Positions 41,298 through 49,791 are shown, counted from the stretch's first letter. The stretch: DNA of 64,000 nucleotides from Streptomyces sp. CB02959 (GCF_002803155.1 NZ_NNBP01000008.1:1-64000); one strand, 5' to 3'. The notes: a model not told the origin generated them from the sequence alone. Numbers and translations are program-made.

Positions 41298-41354
41298 GCG
41301 CCCGCCGGCCGCGGTCCGGCCGGGACCACCGCACCTGAGCGGCCGCACACGCCG

Positions 41355-41380
41355 AGGGCCCCGTCCGAGGACAGGGCCCT
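41355..41380. terminator. Terminator between convergent nucleotidase and plsC genes
   Basis: AGGGCCC (41355-41361) pairs with GGGCCCT (41374-41380), followed by TTCGT on the plus strand. It lies between two converging genes. Confidence 0.65.
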
Positions 41381-41401
41381 TCGTGGCGTGGGGGAGCGGG
41401 A

Positions 41402-42070
41402 TCAGGCGGCGCGGGCCTTGGTGGCGTACACGTCGACGTACTCCTGGCCGGACAGCTCCATGACGTCGCTCATCACCTCGTCGGTGACCGCCCGCAGGAC
41501 GTAGCGGTCCCGGTCCATGCCCTCGTACCGGGAGAAGTCCAGCGGCTCACCGAAGCGCACGGTCACCGGGGCGAGGTGCGGACGGCCGGTGCCGCCGGGC
41601 TGCACCTTGTCCGTGCCGACCATGGCGAACGGGACGACCGGGGCGCCGGTCATCAGCGCGAGCCGCGCGACGCCGGTGCGGCCGCGGTACAGGCGGCCGT
41701 CGGGGGAGCGGGTGCCCTCCGGGTAGATGCCGAAGGCGTGGCCCTCCTCCAGGATCCGGCGGCCGGTCATCAGCGCCGCGACCCCGCCGTGCCCGCCGTC
41801 GCGGTCCACGGGGATCATCCCGGCGGTGGTGAAGAACCAGGCCATCAGCCGGCCCTTGATCCCCTTGCCGGTGACGTACTCGTCCTTGCCGATGAAGAAC
41901 ACCGGGCGCTTGACCACCAGGCTCAGGAACAGCGAGTCGATGAACGTGACGTGGTTGCCGGCCATGATCACCGGGCCGGTCTCCGGAATCCGCTCCATGC
42001 CCTCGACCTTCGGGCGGAACAGGACACGCATCATCAGTCCGAGGATCGCCTTCAGCACAATGCGGGACAA
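41402..42070 (-). CDS. 1-acyl-sn-glycerol-3-phosphate acyltransferase family protein
   Basis: 222 residues. The catalytic H-X4-D is in GNHVTFIDSLF, the substrate-binding block is YPEGTRSPDG and VVPFAMVGTDK follows. These membrane-associated enzymes acylate lysophosphatidic acid. The TTG at 42070 is preferred as start: GGAGGG lies seven bases upstream and homologs I know begin with SRxxLK. An ATG at 42133 would add 21 unusual residues. Confidence 0.83.
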   Translation of the reverse strand: MSRIVLKAILGLMMRVLFRPKVEGMERIPETGPVIMAGNHVTFIDSLFLSLVVKRPVFFIGKDEYVTGKGIKGRLMAWFFTTAGMIPVDRDGGHGGVAALMTGRRILEEGHAFGIYPEGTRSPDGRLYRGRTGVARLALMTGAPVVPFAMVGTDKVQPGGTGRPHLAPVTVRFGEPLDFSRYEGMDRDRYVLRAVTDEVMSDVMELSGQEYVDVYATKARAA

Positions 42071-42140
42071 CGGGCCCTCCGGGTCGTGGTGGTCAGTGGC
42101 AAGCGGGCGCACCGCTCTGCAGCCCAGGACCATACTCGCG

Positions 42141-42213
42141 GGTCACTCCCGCGCGCACATCGGGTTCACGGGGCCGATACGCAGAGTTGACGTGTGTTAC
42201 GTCCATGTTCCCC
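42141..42213 (+). promoter_or_regulatory. Candidate PHO-box-like repeats between plsC and the phosphodiesterase
   Basis: GGTCACT (42141), GTTCACG (42164), GTTGACG (42186), GTTACG (42196) and GTTCCCC (42207) lie at spacings of 23, 22, 10 and 11 bases, close to the 11-base period of Streptomyces PhoP boxes (consensus GTTCACC). Phosphate-starvation control of the phosphodiesterase is inferred. Further on, CCGGAA units recur between 42221 and 42340. Confidence 0.35.
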
Positions 42214-42384
42214 GCAGTCCTTCCGGACGTCTCCCCGGCATCACCCGTCCGTGCTTACGATCATGGGGCTTCCGGAAGGAGCCCACAGACGCCTTCCGGG
42301 CCCCTGGATATACCGGAATACCCCGGAACGTCCGGAATGCCACCGGGTCGGACCGGGACACGACGCAGAACGAGGAGCGCGGGC

Positions 42385-43566
42385 ATGGAGAAGCGGCACG
42401 AGCCGGGACGACGGACGGTACTGGGCGCCGCGGCCCTGGGTGCGGGAGCGGCGGTACTGGCCGGCGCGGGACAGGCGCAGGCCGCCGGCCCGGCGCGGAA
42501 CGCCGCCGCCCCGGCCGACCGGGCGACCCCCGCCGGGCGGCCCGGCAAGCTGCCGGTCCCGCTGGTCGTCGGCCACCGGGGCGCCAGCGGCTACCGCCCC
42601 GAGCACACCCTGGGCTCCTACCAACTCGCCCTCGACATGGGGGCGGACGTCATCGAGGCCGGCGACCTCGTCCCCACCAAGGACGGGCACCTGATCCTGC
42701 GCCACGAGCCCGACATCAGCGCCACGTCCGACGTCGCGCAGCACCCGGAGTTCGCCGGCCGCAGGACGACCAAGACCATCGACGGCAAGAAGATCACCGG
42801 CTGGTTCACCGAGGACTTCACGCTCGCCGAGATCAAGACCCTGCGCGCCAAGGAGCGCATACCGGACGTCCGCCAGCACAACACCCTCTACAACGGCGTC
42901 TGGCCGATCCTCACCTTCGAGGAGGCCCTGCAGTGGGCCGAGAAGCAGGAGCGCGAGCGCGGCCGTCCGGTCTGGCTGCACATCGAGACCAAGCACCCCA
43001 CCTACTTCCGCAAGCTGGGCCTGGGCCTGGAGGAGCGGCTCGCCCACCTGCTGCGCCGCTACGGCCGGCACACCGCACACGCCCCGAACTTCCTGCAGTC
43101 CTTCGAGCCCAGCAGCCTGCGCCGGCTCGGCGAGCTCGGCGTGAAGTGCCCGAAGGTCGTCCTGCTCGACGAGCCGTCCGTCAGGCCCTGGGACTTCGTC
43201 GAGTCCGGTGACCCGCGCACCACCGCCGACCTGCTCAAGCCCGAGGGGCTCAAGTGGATCGCCGGCTTCGCCCAGGGCATCGGCCCCTGGCTGCCGCAGA
43301 TCATCGCGCAGGACGACAAGGGCAGGCTCGGCAAGCCCACCACCCTGGTCCGCGACGCGCACGCCGCGGGGCTGGTCGTCCACCCGTACACCGTGCGGAA
43401 CGAGAACAGCTTCCTGCCGCTGGACTTCCAGGTCGGCAAGAACCCGGGCGACTACGGCAACTCGCTCGCGTACTTCAAGGCGCTCTTCGCCACCGGTATC
43501 GACGGCCTGTTCTCGGACAACCCGGACACCGCACTGGTCGCCGCCGAGGAGTTCCGCCGGCACTGA
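42385..43566 (+). CDS. Tat-exported glycerophosphodiester phosphodiesterase (GlpQ type)
   Basis: 393 residues. Twin-arginine signal GRRTVLGAAALG, then the GDPD barrel with VVGHRGASGYRPEHTLGSY and KDGHLILRHEPD. It should release glycerol-3-phosphate from deacylated phospholipids or teichoic acid outside the cell. One oddity: the metal-binding E-x-D after the first strand reads VIEAGDLVP, one residue longer than the usual E-x-D. The ATG at 42385 is fixed by the signal and GAGGAG ten bases upstream. Confidence 0.85.
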   Translation: MEKRHEPGRRTVLGAAALGAGAAVLAGAGQAQAAGPARNAAAPADRATPAGRPGKLPVPLVVGHRGASGYRPEHTLGSYQLALDMGADVIEAGDLVPTKDGHLILRHEPDISATSDVAQHPEFAGRRTTKTIDGKKITGWFTEDFTLAEIKTLRAKERIPDVRQHNTLYNGVWPILTFEEALQWAEKQERERGRPVWLHIETKHPTYFRKLGLGLEERLAHLLRRYGRHTAHAPNFLQSFEPSSLRRLGELGVKCPKVVLLDEPSVRPWDFVESGDPRTTADLLKPEGLKWIAGFAQGIGPWLPQIIAQDDKGRLGKPTTLVRDAHAAGLVVHPYTVRNENSFLPLDFQVGKNPGDYGNSLAYFKALFATGIDGLFSDNPDTALVAAEEFRRH

Positions 43567-43767
43567 CCCGCGCCGCGCCCCGGACCGGCGCCCCGCTCCA
43601 CCCGTCCGCCCACTCATCTGAGTTGGCAATGTCACAGGGGAGCTTGGCGCCGGTCCGTTCCGCTTGTCCCGTATGCCCGCACAGAATGCCTCCGGCGGAG
43701 ATTGCCGCCGCCGAATGCCGGGGAGTCCGGAAGCGGACAGCGAACCGAAAAGGGGAGGCAGACGCGC

Positions 43768-44256
43768 ATGGGCACGAGCGTGATCATCTCGACGGCGACC
43801 GACGGCGACGCCGAGCAGATCCTCAAACTCCAGTACCTCTGTTACCAGCCCGAGGCCGAGCTCTACGACGACTACGGAATCGAGCCGCTGACCCAGACGT
43901 TGGACTCCCTGCGCGCGGAACTGGCCTCCGGCTGCGTCGTGGTGGCCAGACTCGGCGAGGAGGTCGTCGGCTCGGTGCGCGGCACGGTCGACGCGGACGG
44001 CACGGCGAAGATCGCCAAGCTGATCGTGCACCCCCGGCTCCAGCGGCACGGGCTCGGCGGCCGGCTGCTGGCCGCCGTCGAGCAGCGGCTGGCCGCCGAG
44101 CGCTCCGCCAAGCGCTACCGCCTCTTCGCCGGCCACCGCAGCGAGGGCAACCTCCGGCTCTACCGCAGCCACGGCTACGCCCCGGTCGGCACCGAGCAGC
44201 TGACCCACCGGCTGAGCCTGGTCACGCTGGAGAAGGAGCCCACCGCGGCGCCGTGA
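43768..44256 (+). CDS. GNAT family N-acetyltransferase
   Basis: 162 residues. Acetyl-CoA motif A IVHPRLQRHGLGGRLLAAVE and a C-terminal LYRSHGYAP. Substrate unknown. ATG at 43768 preceded by GGGGAGG nine bases upstream. Monocistronic. Confidence 0.85.
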   Translation: MGTSVIISTATDGDAEQILKLQYLCYQPEAELYDDYGIEPLTQTLDSLRAELASGCVVVARLGEEVVGSVRGTVDADGTAKIAKLIVHPRLQRHGLGGRLLAAVEQRLAAERSAKRYRLFAGHRSEGNLRLYRSHGYAPVGTEQLTHRLSLVTLEKEPTAAP

Positions 44257-44302
44257 CGCCGGACCGGGCCCGCGGTGGCGGGCCCGGACGCACCACCGTG
44301 CG

Positions 44303-44764
44303 CTACGCCGTCGCCGTACGGGCCCGGCGCAGCCACATCAGGCCGGTGACCGGCAGGGCGACCGGGATGAAGAGGTAGTCCATGCCGAAGTACGACCAGA
44401 CCGTGGAGTCCGCGAACGCCGCCGGGTCCACCAGCGTCCAGGTGCCGATGCCGACCACCCCGAGCAGTTCCAGCGCACAGCAGACGACCGCCGCCCGGCG
44501 GGCCCCCTCGCCACCGCGCACCAGCGAGAAGGTGATGAAGCCGTAGACCAGCGCGGAGACCGCCGACAGCAGGTACGCCAGCGGGGCCCGGTCGAACTGG
44601 GCGATCAGCTGGAACAGCGAGCGGGACGCGGCGGCCACGGTGAAGACGCCGTAGAGGGTGACCAGCAGCCGCCCCGGGCCCGCGCCCAGCCTCGTGGCCG
44701 GATCCCGGACCGTGGTCTCCTCCGCGGCATCGGTCGCCGCGGCCTTCGGGGCAGTCTCAGGCAC
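44303..44764 (-). CDS. Four-helix membrane protein, unknown
   Basis: 153 residues with a 28-residue cytoplasmic tail and four predicted helices (for example LLVTLYGVFTVAAASRSLF and YLFIPVALPVTGLMWL). The order resembles small integral proteins annotated only as hypothetical. Its GTG lies within the end of the upstream gene (8-base overlap), so the two form an operon. Confidence 0.7.
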   Translation of the reverse strand: MPETAPKAAATDAAEETTVRDPATRLGAGPGRLLVTLYGVFTVAAASRSLFQLIAQFDRAPLAYLLSAVSALVYGFITFSLVRGGEGARRAAVVCCALELLGVVGIGTWTLVDPAAFADSTVWSYFGMDYLFIPVALPVTGLMWLRRARTATA

Positions 44765-45125
44765 TGCCGCCTCCCCAGATGTCGAAGAGCCGTACTTCCA
44801 GAACGGCCAGCACCACGGATCCCGCGGCGACGGTGGCCGAACCCCATCGGGTCCGCTCGGAGAGCGACATGAACCCGGTCGCCGGGACGCACGCGGCCGC
44901 CCCGATCAGATACGCGAGGAAGAGCGCGGTGCCCTTGTCGGGGGACTGTCCGCGCGCCAACTGCACTATGGAGACGACCAGTTGGACGACGCACAGCAGT
45001 GACACGACGGCCATGCCGATGAAGTGCCAGTCCTTGGTGGGTTCGTTGCGGTACGCGGCGAAGCCGCACCAGGCGGCCAGCGCGAGAGCGGCCACACCGA
45101 CCGCGATCGTCAGCGCGTCGATCAC
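44757..45125 (-). CDS. Small membrane protein, unknown
   Basis: 122 residues with four helices (IAVGVAALALAAWCGFAAYR at the N-terminus). No family recognised. GTG start at 45125 with GGAGG six bases upstream; TAGCAT on the minus strand at 45185-45180 is a plausible -10. First gene of a two-gene membrane operon with 44303-44764. Confidence 0.7.
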   Translation of the reverse strand: MIDALTIAVGVAALALAAWCGFAAYRNEPTKDWHFIGMAVVSLLCVVQLVVSIVQLARGQSPDKGTALFLAYLIGAAACVPATGFMSLSERTRWGSATVAAGSVVLAVLEVRLFDIWGGGSA

Positions 45126-45468
45126 CGCGGCCTCCGGGCGAGGCGGCCGCGCGCCGTGGGGTTGTGGAGCATGGGCCCGATGCTAATCGGCGCCGGGCGG
45201 AGCACCGCGTCCGGCCCCGCCGTGGCCCGCCGGACCGGTGCCGGGGAGGGGGGCTGCCCGGCGGTCGTGGCGTTGGCCACAGCCTGTCCCGCACCGGCCG
45301 GGCGGCCGCCCACCGCGCCCCCGCGCCGCCCGCGGCATCCGCGCAGGCCACGGGCGGACCGGCAAGATCGTCGAGGCCGGGCGGGGCGCCGTCCACGGGT
45401 CGGGCGCCACTGTCCGCTATGCGGACAGGGTTGATCGGGCCATACCGCTGTCTGGTTTACTGACCGCC
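45126..45468. other. Intergenic region before the met leader peptide
   Basis: About 340 bases with no gene. The left side holds the promoter of the membrane-protein operon; the right side holds the dyad at 45410 and the probable met promoter (TTGATC at 45431). Between them I see nothing. Confidence 0.5.
45410..45428. promoter_or_regulatory. Perfect dyad upstream of the met leader
   Basis: CTGTCCGC-TAT-GCGGACAG, 8-base arms and a 3-base centre, 41 bases before the leader peptide start. It looks like the operator for a dimeric repressor or activator. I cannot name the protein. Confidence 0.6.
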
Positions 45469-45555
45469 ATGACCACGACGAGCCGCCGCACCCCCGCGAC
45501 CGAGGCGTACCCCACGCCCGGTGCTCGTTGCATGTGTCGAATGTGTGACCGCTGA
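45469..45555 (+). CDS. Met/Cys-rich leader peptide of the metNIQ operon
   Basis: 28 codons, ATG at 45469. The last eight residues are C-M-C-R-M-C-D-R, so the ribosome must decode Cys-Met-Cys-Arg-Met-Cys just before the stop. Short peptides ending in Cys runs act as attenuation sensors upstream of sulfur genes in actinobacteria. The hairpins that follow and the methionine transporter genes downstream fit control by Cys/Met supply. Confidence 0.75.
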   Translation: MTTTSRRTPATEAYPTPGARCMCRMCDR

Positions 45556-45571
45556 GGGCCCCCGTCTGAGC

Positions 45572-45620
45572 CTCGCGCCCCGAAGCGAGACCTGCCCCCG
45601 CGCTCCGAAGGAGCAGGGGA
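45572..45620 (+). promoter_or_regulatory. Hairpins after the met leader peptide (attenuator candidate)
   Basis: CTCGC/GCGAG (45572-45589) and a stronger hairpin CCCC...GCTCC-GAA-GGAGC...GGGG (about 45594-45620). The second contains AAGGAG, the ribosome-binding sequence for the ORF at 45628, so pairing would hide it. Confidence 0.5.
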
Positions 45621-45627
45621 CCCCACC

Positions 45628-45780
45628 ATGAGCCGCACGCCGAGACCCCCGCGCCATCGGCCGCCCCGCGTCACCGGAACCCGGAGCCGGGCCCCGCGCC
45701 CACCGCCGCTCCCCGTTTCCCCCTGCCGCACTCGCACAGCATGCCCCGTGCCCGGCCAGCCGCCGAGCACTCGACAGTGA
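45628..45780 (+). CDS. Pro/Arg-rich 50-codon ORF coupled to metN (uncertain)
   Basis: ATG at 45628, preceded by AAGGAGC, runs to a TGA that overlaps the metN GTG (GTGA). The product is Pro/Arg-rich. Codon-position GC is about 84 percent at position 2, which is not a normal coding pattern, so the protein itself is doubtful; the ORF may only carry ribosomes into metN. Confidence 0.3.
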   Translation: MSRTPRPPRHRPPRVTGTRSRAPRPPPLPVSPCRTRTACPVPGQPPSTRQ

Positions 45781-46850
45781 CGGAATTCCCTGTGATCACC
45801 ACAACGGGCCTGACCAAGGTCTACCGATCGGGAGGCCGTGAGGTCACCGCCCTGGACGGCGTCGACCTGCACGTCCGAGAGGGCGAGGTGTACGGCGTCA
45901 TCGGCCAGAGCGGCGCCGGCAAGTCCACCCTCATCCGCTGCCTCAACCTCCTTGAGCGCCCCACCTCCGGCACGGTCACCGTGGCCGGCCAGGACCTCAC
46001 CGCCCTCGGCGGACGCGGCCAGCGCGCCAACGCCGCGCTGCGCGCCGCCCGCAGCCACATCGGCATGGTCTTCCAGCACTTCAACCTGCTGTCCTCGCGC
46101 ACCGTCCAGGACAACGTCGAGCTCCCGCTGGAGATCCTCAAGGTCGGGCGCCGCGACCGCGCCCGCAAGGCGCTGGAACTCCTCGACCTGGTCGGCCTCG
46201 CCGACAAGGCCAAGGCGTACCCCGCCCAGCTCTCCGGCGGCCAGAAACAGCGCGTCGGCATCGCCCGCGCCCTGGCCGGCGACCCCAAGGTGCTCCTCTC
46301 CGACGAGGCCACCAGCGCCCTGGACCCGGAGACCACCCGCTCCATCCTGACGCTGCTGCGCGACCTCAACCAGCAGCTGGGCCTGACCGTCGTCCTCATC
46401 ACGCACGAGATGGACGTCGTCAAGACCATCTGCGACTCCGCCGCGCTGATGAAGGGCGGCCGGGTCGTCGAGCACGGCACCGTCACCGAACTCCTCGCCA
46501 CCCCCGGCTCCGAGCTGGCCCGGGAGCTCTTCCCGGTCGGCGGCGAGTCCTCCGCCGAGGGCCGCACCGTCGTCGACGTCACCTTCCACGGCGCGGCCGC
46601 CACCCGCCCGGTGATCTCCGAGCTGGCCCGCACCTACAACGTCGACGTCTCGATCCTCGGCGCCGCCATGGACACCCTCGGCGGCAAGCAGGTCGGCCGG
46701 ATGCGCATCGAACTGCCCGGCCGCTTCGACGACAACGTCGTCCCCATCGGCTTCCTGCGAGAGCAGGGTCTGCAGGTGGACGTCGTCGACGGCGCCGCTG
46801 CCGACGACGCCCCGACGACCACCCCGCTCCAGAAGGAAGATGCCCAGTGA
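45777..46850 (+). CDS. metN: Methionine ABC transporter ATP-binding protein
   Basis: 357 residues. Walker A GQSGAGKST, signature LSGGQKQR, Walker B VLLSDEATSALD, and the C-terminal NIL regulatory domain (about 270-345) that binds methionine. The start is ambiguous: GTG 45777 (chosen for the GTGA overlap), GTG 45792 (which gives the typical VITTTGLTKVY start) or ATG 45741. It energises D/L-methionine uptake with MetI and MetQ. Confidence 0.93.
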   Translation: MTEFPVITTTGLTKVYRSGGREVTALDGVDLHVREGEVYGVIGQSGAGKSTLIRCLNLLERPTSGTVTVAGQDLTALGGRGQRANAALRAARSHIGMVFQHFNLLSSRTVQDNVELPLEILKVGRRDRARKALELLDLVGLADKAKAYPAQLSGGQKQRVGIARALAGDPKVLLSDEATSALDPETTRSILTLLRDLNQQLGLTVVLITHEMDVVKTICDSAALMKGGRVVEHGTVTELLATPGSELARELFPVGGESSAEGRTVVDVTFHGAAATRPVISELARTYNVDVSILGAAMDTLGGKQVGRMRIELPGRFDDNVVPIGFLREQGLQVDVVDGAAADDAPTTTPLQKEDAQ

Positions 46851-47581
46851 GCTGGAACGACATGCAGCCGCTGCTGTCCGCCGCCACCCTCGACACCCTC
46901 TTCATGGTGTGGTGGTCCACGTTCTACGCGGTCCTCATCGGCATCCCCGTCGGCGTGCTGCTGCACCTGACCGACCGCGGGGCCATGCTCCAGAACGTCG
47001 TGGTGAACAAGGTCCTCGGCGCGATCGCGAACATCGGGCGGTCCTTCCCGTTCCTGATCCTGATCGTGGTGCTGATGCCCTTCACCCGCCTCCTGGTCGG
47101 TGTCTCGATCGGCCCGACCGGCGCGGTGGTCCCGCTCGCCATCGCCGCCATCCCGTTCTTCGCCCGTCTCGTGGAGGCCGCGCTGCGCGAGGTCGACCAC
47201 GGCCTGGTGGAGGCGGCGCAGGCGATGGGCGGCGGCACCTGGACGGTCATCTTCAAGGTGCTGCTCCCGCAGGCACTGCCGGCCCTGATCGCCGCCGTCA
47301 CCACCACCGTCATCACGCTGATCGGCTACTCGGCGATCGCCGGCGCGGTCGGCGGCGGCGGCCTGGGCAACCTCGCCTACACCTACGGCTACCTGCGGTA
47401 CGACACCGGGCTCATGGTCATCACCGTCGTCGAGCTGGTCGCCATCGTCACCGTCGCCCAGCTGCTGGGCGACCTGATCGTCCGACGGCTCGCCGGCCGC
47501 GGCACCCGCCCCGCCTCCCTGAAGGTCGGCCTGCGCCGGGTCCGCACCGAGGAGCCGGCCCCGGTCACCGAGGCCGCCTGA
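46847..47581 (+). CDS. metI: Methionine ABC transporter permease
   Basis: 244 residues, five predicted helices and the EAA loop seen as EAAQAMGGGTWTVIFKVLLP. It forms the membrane channel with MetN. GTG overlaps the metN stop (GTGA). A Lys/Arg-rich C-terminal tail faces the cytoplasm. Confidence 0.94.
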   Translation: MSWNDMQPLLSAATLDTLFMVWWSTFYAVLIGIPVGVLLHLTDRGAMLQNVVVNKVLGAIANIGRSFPFLILIVVLMPFTRLLVGVSIGPTGAVVPLAIAAIPFFARLVEAALREVDHGLVEAAQAMGGGTWTVIFKVLLPQALPALIAAVTTTVITLIGYSAIAGAVGGGGLGNLAYTYGYLRYDTGLMVITVVELVAIVTVAQLLGDLIVRRLAGRGTRPASLKVGLRRVRTEEPAPVTEAA

Positions 47582-47680
47582 CCCCACGAACCACCCGCTT
47601 CACCCGCATCCCGCAAGCCCGGACCCTTTGCCGGGCGTAGCTCACACGGACCCCGTGTGTACAAGAAAGAGGCACTCTTC

Positions 47681-48538
47681 GTGCGTAACACCATCAAGAT
47701 CACCGTGGCGGTGGCCGCCGCCTCCGCCGTCGCCCTCGGCGCCAGCGCCTGCAGCGCCCCCTCCGACGTCACGGCCAGCGCCGACAAGGGCGACAAGAAC
47801 GCCCCGCTGGTCATCGCCGCCAGCCCCACCCCGCACGCGACGATCCTCGACTACGTCAAGGACAAGCTGGCGCCCCAGGTGGGCCTCAAGCTGGTCGTCA
47901 AGACCTTCGACGACTACAAGCTGCCCAACAAGGTCACCGACGACGGCCAGGTGGACGCCAACTTCTTCCAGCACAAGCCGTTCCTGGACACCTACAACAA
48001 GGAGAACGGCACCCAGATCGTCCCGGTCGTCAACGTCGAGATCGAGCCGTTGGGCGTCTACTCCAAGAAGATCCACAAGCTCTCCGACCTCAAGGCCGGC
48101 TCCACCGTCTCGGTCCCCAACGACCCGTCCAACGAGGGCCGCGCGCTCAAGCTGCTCGCCGACAACGGTGTGATCACCCTCAAGCCCGGTGTCGGCTCCG
48201 ACGCCACGCTGACCGATGTCAAGGACAACAAGGGCATCAAGATCACCGAGCTGGAGGCGGCCCAGACCGCGCCGCGCCTCGCGGACGTCGACGCCGCCGT
48301 CATCAACGGCAACTTCGCCGTCGGCGCCAAGCTCAAGCCCTCCACCGACGCGCTGGCCCTGGAGAAGGCGAAGGGCAACCCCTACGCCAACTTCCTCGCC
48401 GTCAAGAAGGGCAACGAGAACGACCCGCGGGTCAAGAAGCTCGCCAAGCTCCTCAACTCCGACGAGGTCAAGAAGTTCATCGAGGAAAAGTACAAGGACG
48501 GCTCGGTCATCCCGGCCTTCGGTCCGGTAAAGAGCTGA
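47681..48538 (+). CDS. metQ: Methionine-binding lipoprotein
   Basis: 285 residues. An N-terminal signal with a lipobox-like GASAC (Cys at about residue 24) is followed by the NLPA (MetQ) domain: VIAASPTPHATILDYVKDKL and DANFFQHKPFLD. It captures methionine at the outer face. GTG 47681 has AAAGAGG nine bases upstream; a GTG at 47657 would add eight residues. A 100-base gap from metI contains no other gene. Confidence 0.94.
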   Translation: MRNTIKITVAVAAASAVALGASACSAPSDVTASADKGDKNAPLVIAASPTPHATILDYVKDKLAPQVGLKLVVKTFDDYKLPNKVTDDGQVDANFFQHKPFLDTYNKENGTQIVPVVNVEIEPLGVYSKKIHKLSDLKAGSTVSVPNDPSNEGRALKLLADNGVITLKPGVGSDATLTDVKDNKGIKITELEAAQTAPRLADVDAAVINGNFAVGAKLKPSTDALALEKAKGNPYANFLAVKKGNENDPRVKKLAKLLNSDEVKKFIEEKYKDGSVIPAFGPVKS

Positions 48539-48569
48539 CGCCGCGTTCCCGTAGGGAAGCCATTCCCCT

Positions 48570-48690
48570 TCTTTAGGGGAGCGATTCCGCTCGCCCTTCC
48601 CCACGGTTGCGCTCGCCCTGCCAAAGGAGCGGCGCTCGCCCGTATTGCAGGGTTCGGCCTTTCACGGGAGCGGTCCTCGCCATTGAGGAA
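48570..48690. repeat. Degenerate GAGCG...CGCTCGCC repeats after metQ
   Basis: Units such as GGGAGCGATTCCGCTCGCCC (from 48578), TTGCGCTCGCCC (48605), GGAGCGGCGCTCGCCC (48627) and GGGAGCGGTCCTCGCC (48666) recur roughly every 25-40 bases, each able to form a small hairpin. The 445-base gap 48539-48983 holds only these and the two terminators that follow. Confidence 0.45.
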
Positions 48691-48717
48691 GAGGAGCGTG
48701 CGCGTCGGCGCCTACGG

Positions 48718-48772
48718 GGGCGGCGGGTGCGCTCCTCTATAGCCCGCCGCCCACCCGTGCCTCTTGTTTTTT
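48718..48772 (+). terminator. metNIQ terminator with T-run
   Basis: GGGCGGCGGG (48718-48727) pairs with CCCGCCGCCC (48743-48752) and is followed by CTTGTTTTTT. Confidence 0.75.
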
Positions 48773-48777
48773 CCCCG

Positions 48778-48806
48778 CCGCCCACCCCCCTTCGGGGGGT
48801 GGGCGG
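48778..48806. terminator. Second hairpin after metNIQ
   Basis: Perfect 13-base arms (48778-48790, 48794-48806) with a TTC loop. Confidence 0.75.
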
Positions 48807-48983
48807 GTGTGGTCACGGGCCCCGTTCGCGCCACCCCGCGCCGCCGGGGCCCGGGCGCGTGGCACGCCCGCGGGCCGATGCTGCATGCTGGTGCATTCAA
48901 GACGGTCAGGACCGCTCCGGTCGCACGGCGCACACGGCCCGTGACATCCGGAGCACCTCAGTCAACGGCGTTGGAGCATCGGC

Positions 48984-49619
48984 ATGACATCCACCTTTCC
49001 GGACATCTCCCTCAGCACGGACCGGTTGGTGCTGCGCGCGCTCGACGAGGACGACATCCCCGCCCTGGCCGAGATGATGAACGACGAGCTGGTCGCCTCC
49101 TGGACCGCGGTGCCCCAGCCCTACACCCAGGACGCCGCCCGCACCTGGGTCACCGCGTACGCGCCCACCGAACGCATCGCGGGACGCGGCCTCGACCTCG
49201 CGGTCACCGAGTTCCTCACCCAGCGCCTGGTCGGCATCGTCCAACTCGGCAACACCAACTGGCGGGTGCGCTCCACCGAGATCTCGTACATCGTCGCCTC
49301 CTGGGCCCGCGGCGAGGGCTACGCGTCCGAGGCGGCCCTGGCCACCGCCCGCTGGCTCTTCCAGGACCAGAAGTTCGAGCGCCTGGAGCTGCGCACCGCC
49401 GCCGGCAACACCGCCTCCCAGCAGGTCGCCCAGAAGATCGGCTGCATCAGCGAGGGCGTGCTGCGCAACGCCTGCATAGCCCGCACCCGCGCGGACGACG
49501 GCACCTGGACCGACCTCCGCACGGACCAGATCGTCTGGAGCCTGCTCCCCGAGGACCTCGACGGGCTCCCCGGCCGGATGGTCGACGCCAACGGTTTCGC
49601 CTACCCCGAGTGGAACTGA
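48984..49619 (+). CDS. GNAT acetyltransferase, RimJ/RimL type
   Basis: 211 residues. RimJ/L-like N-terminus TDRLVLRALDEDDIPALAEMM, then EISYIVASWARGEGYASEA and FERLELRTAAGNTASQQVAQ. Such proteins acetylate protein N-termini or small amines; target unknown. It stands between the metNIQ terminators and cobL. Confidence 0.87.
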   Translation: MTSTFPDISLSTDRLVLRALDEDDIPALAEMMNDELVASWTAVPQPYTQDAARTWVTAYAPTERIAGRGLDLAVTEFLTQRLVGIVQLGNTNWRVRSTEISYIVASWARGEGYASEAALATARWLFQDQKFERLELRTAAGNTASQQVAQKIGCISEGVLRNACIARTRADDGTWTDLRTDQIVWSLLPEDLDGLPGRMVDANGFAYPEWN

Positions 49620-49791
49620 CCCCGCACCACCGCCAGCCCGCGGCCGCCGGGGTACCCTCGGCCTGCCGGACGGCGGCCGGGCCCGCACCGACCAGCGCGG
49701 ACCGGCATCCCGCAGCACCCTCCCCGGACGCGGCCACCACCCCCGCCGCCCACCCGGGAACCCTCAACCATCCCCCAGGAGACTGACGAGC

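Noticed and set aside
49620..49791. Cobalamin riboswitch before cobL
   Set aside because: The 170-base gap lacks the B12-box sequence and recognisable P-stems; I could not find one before the BluB-CobT gene either.
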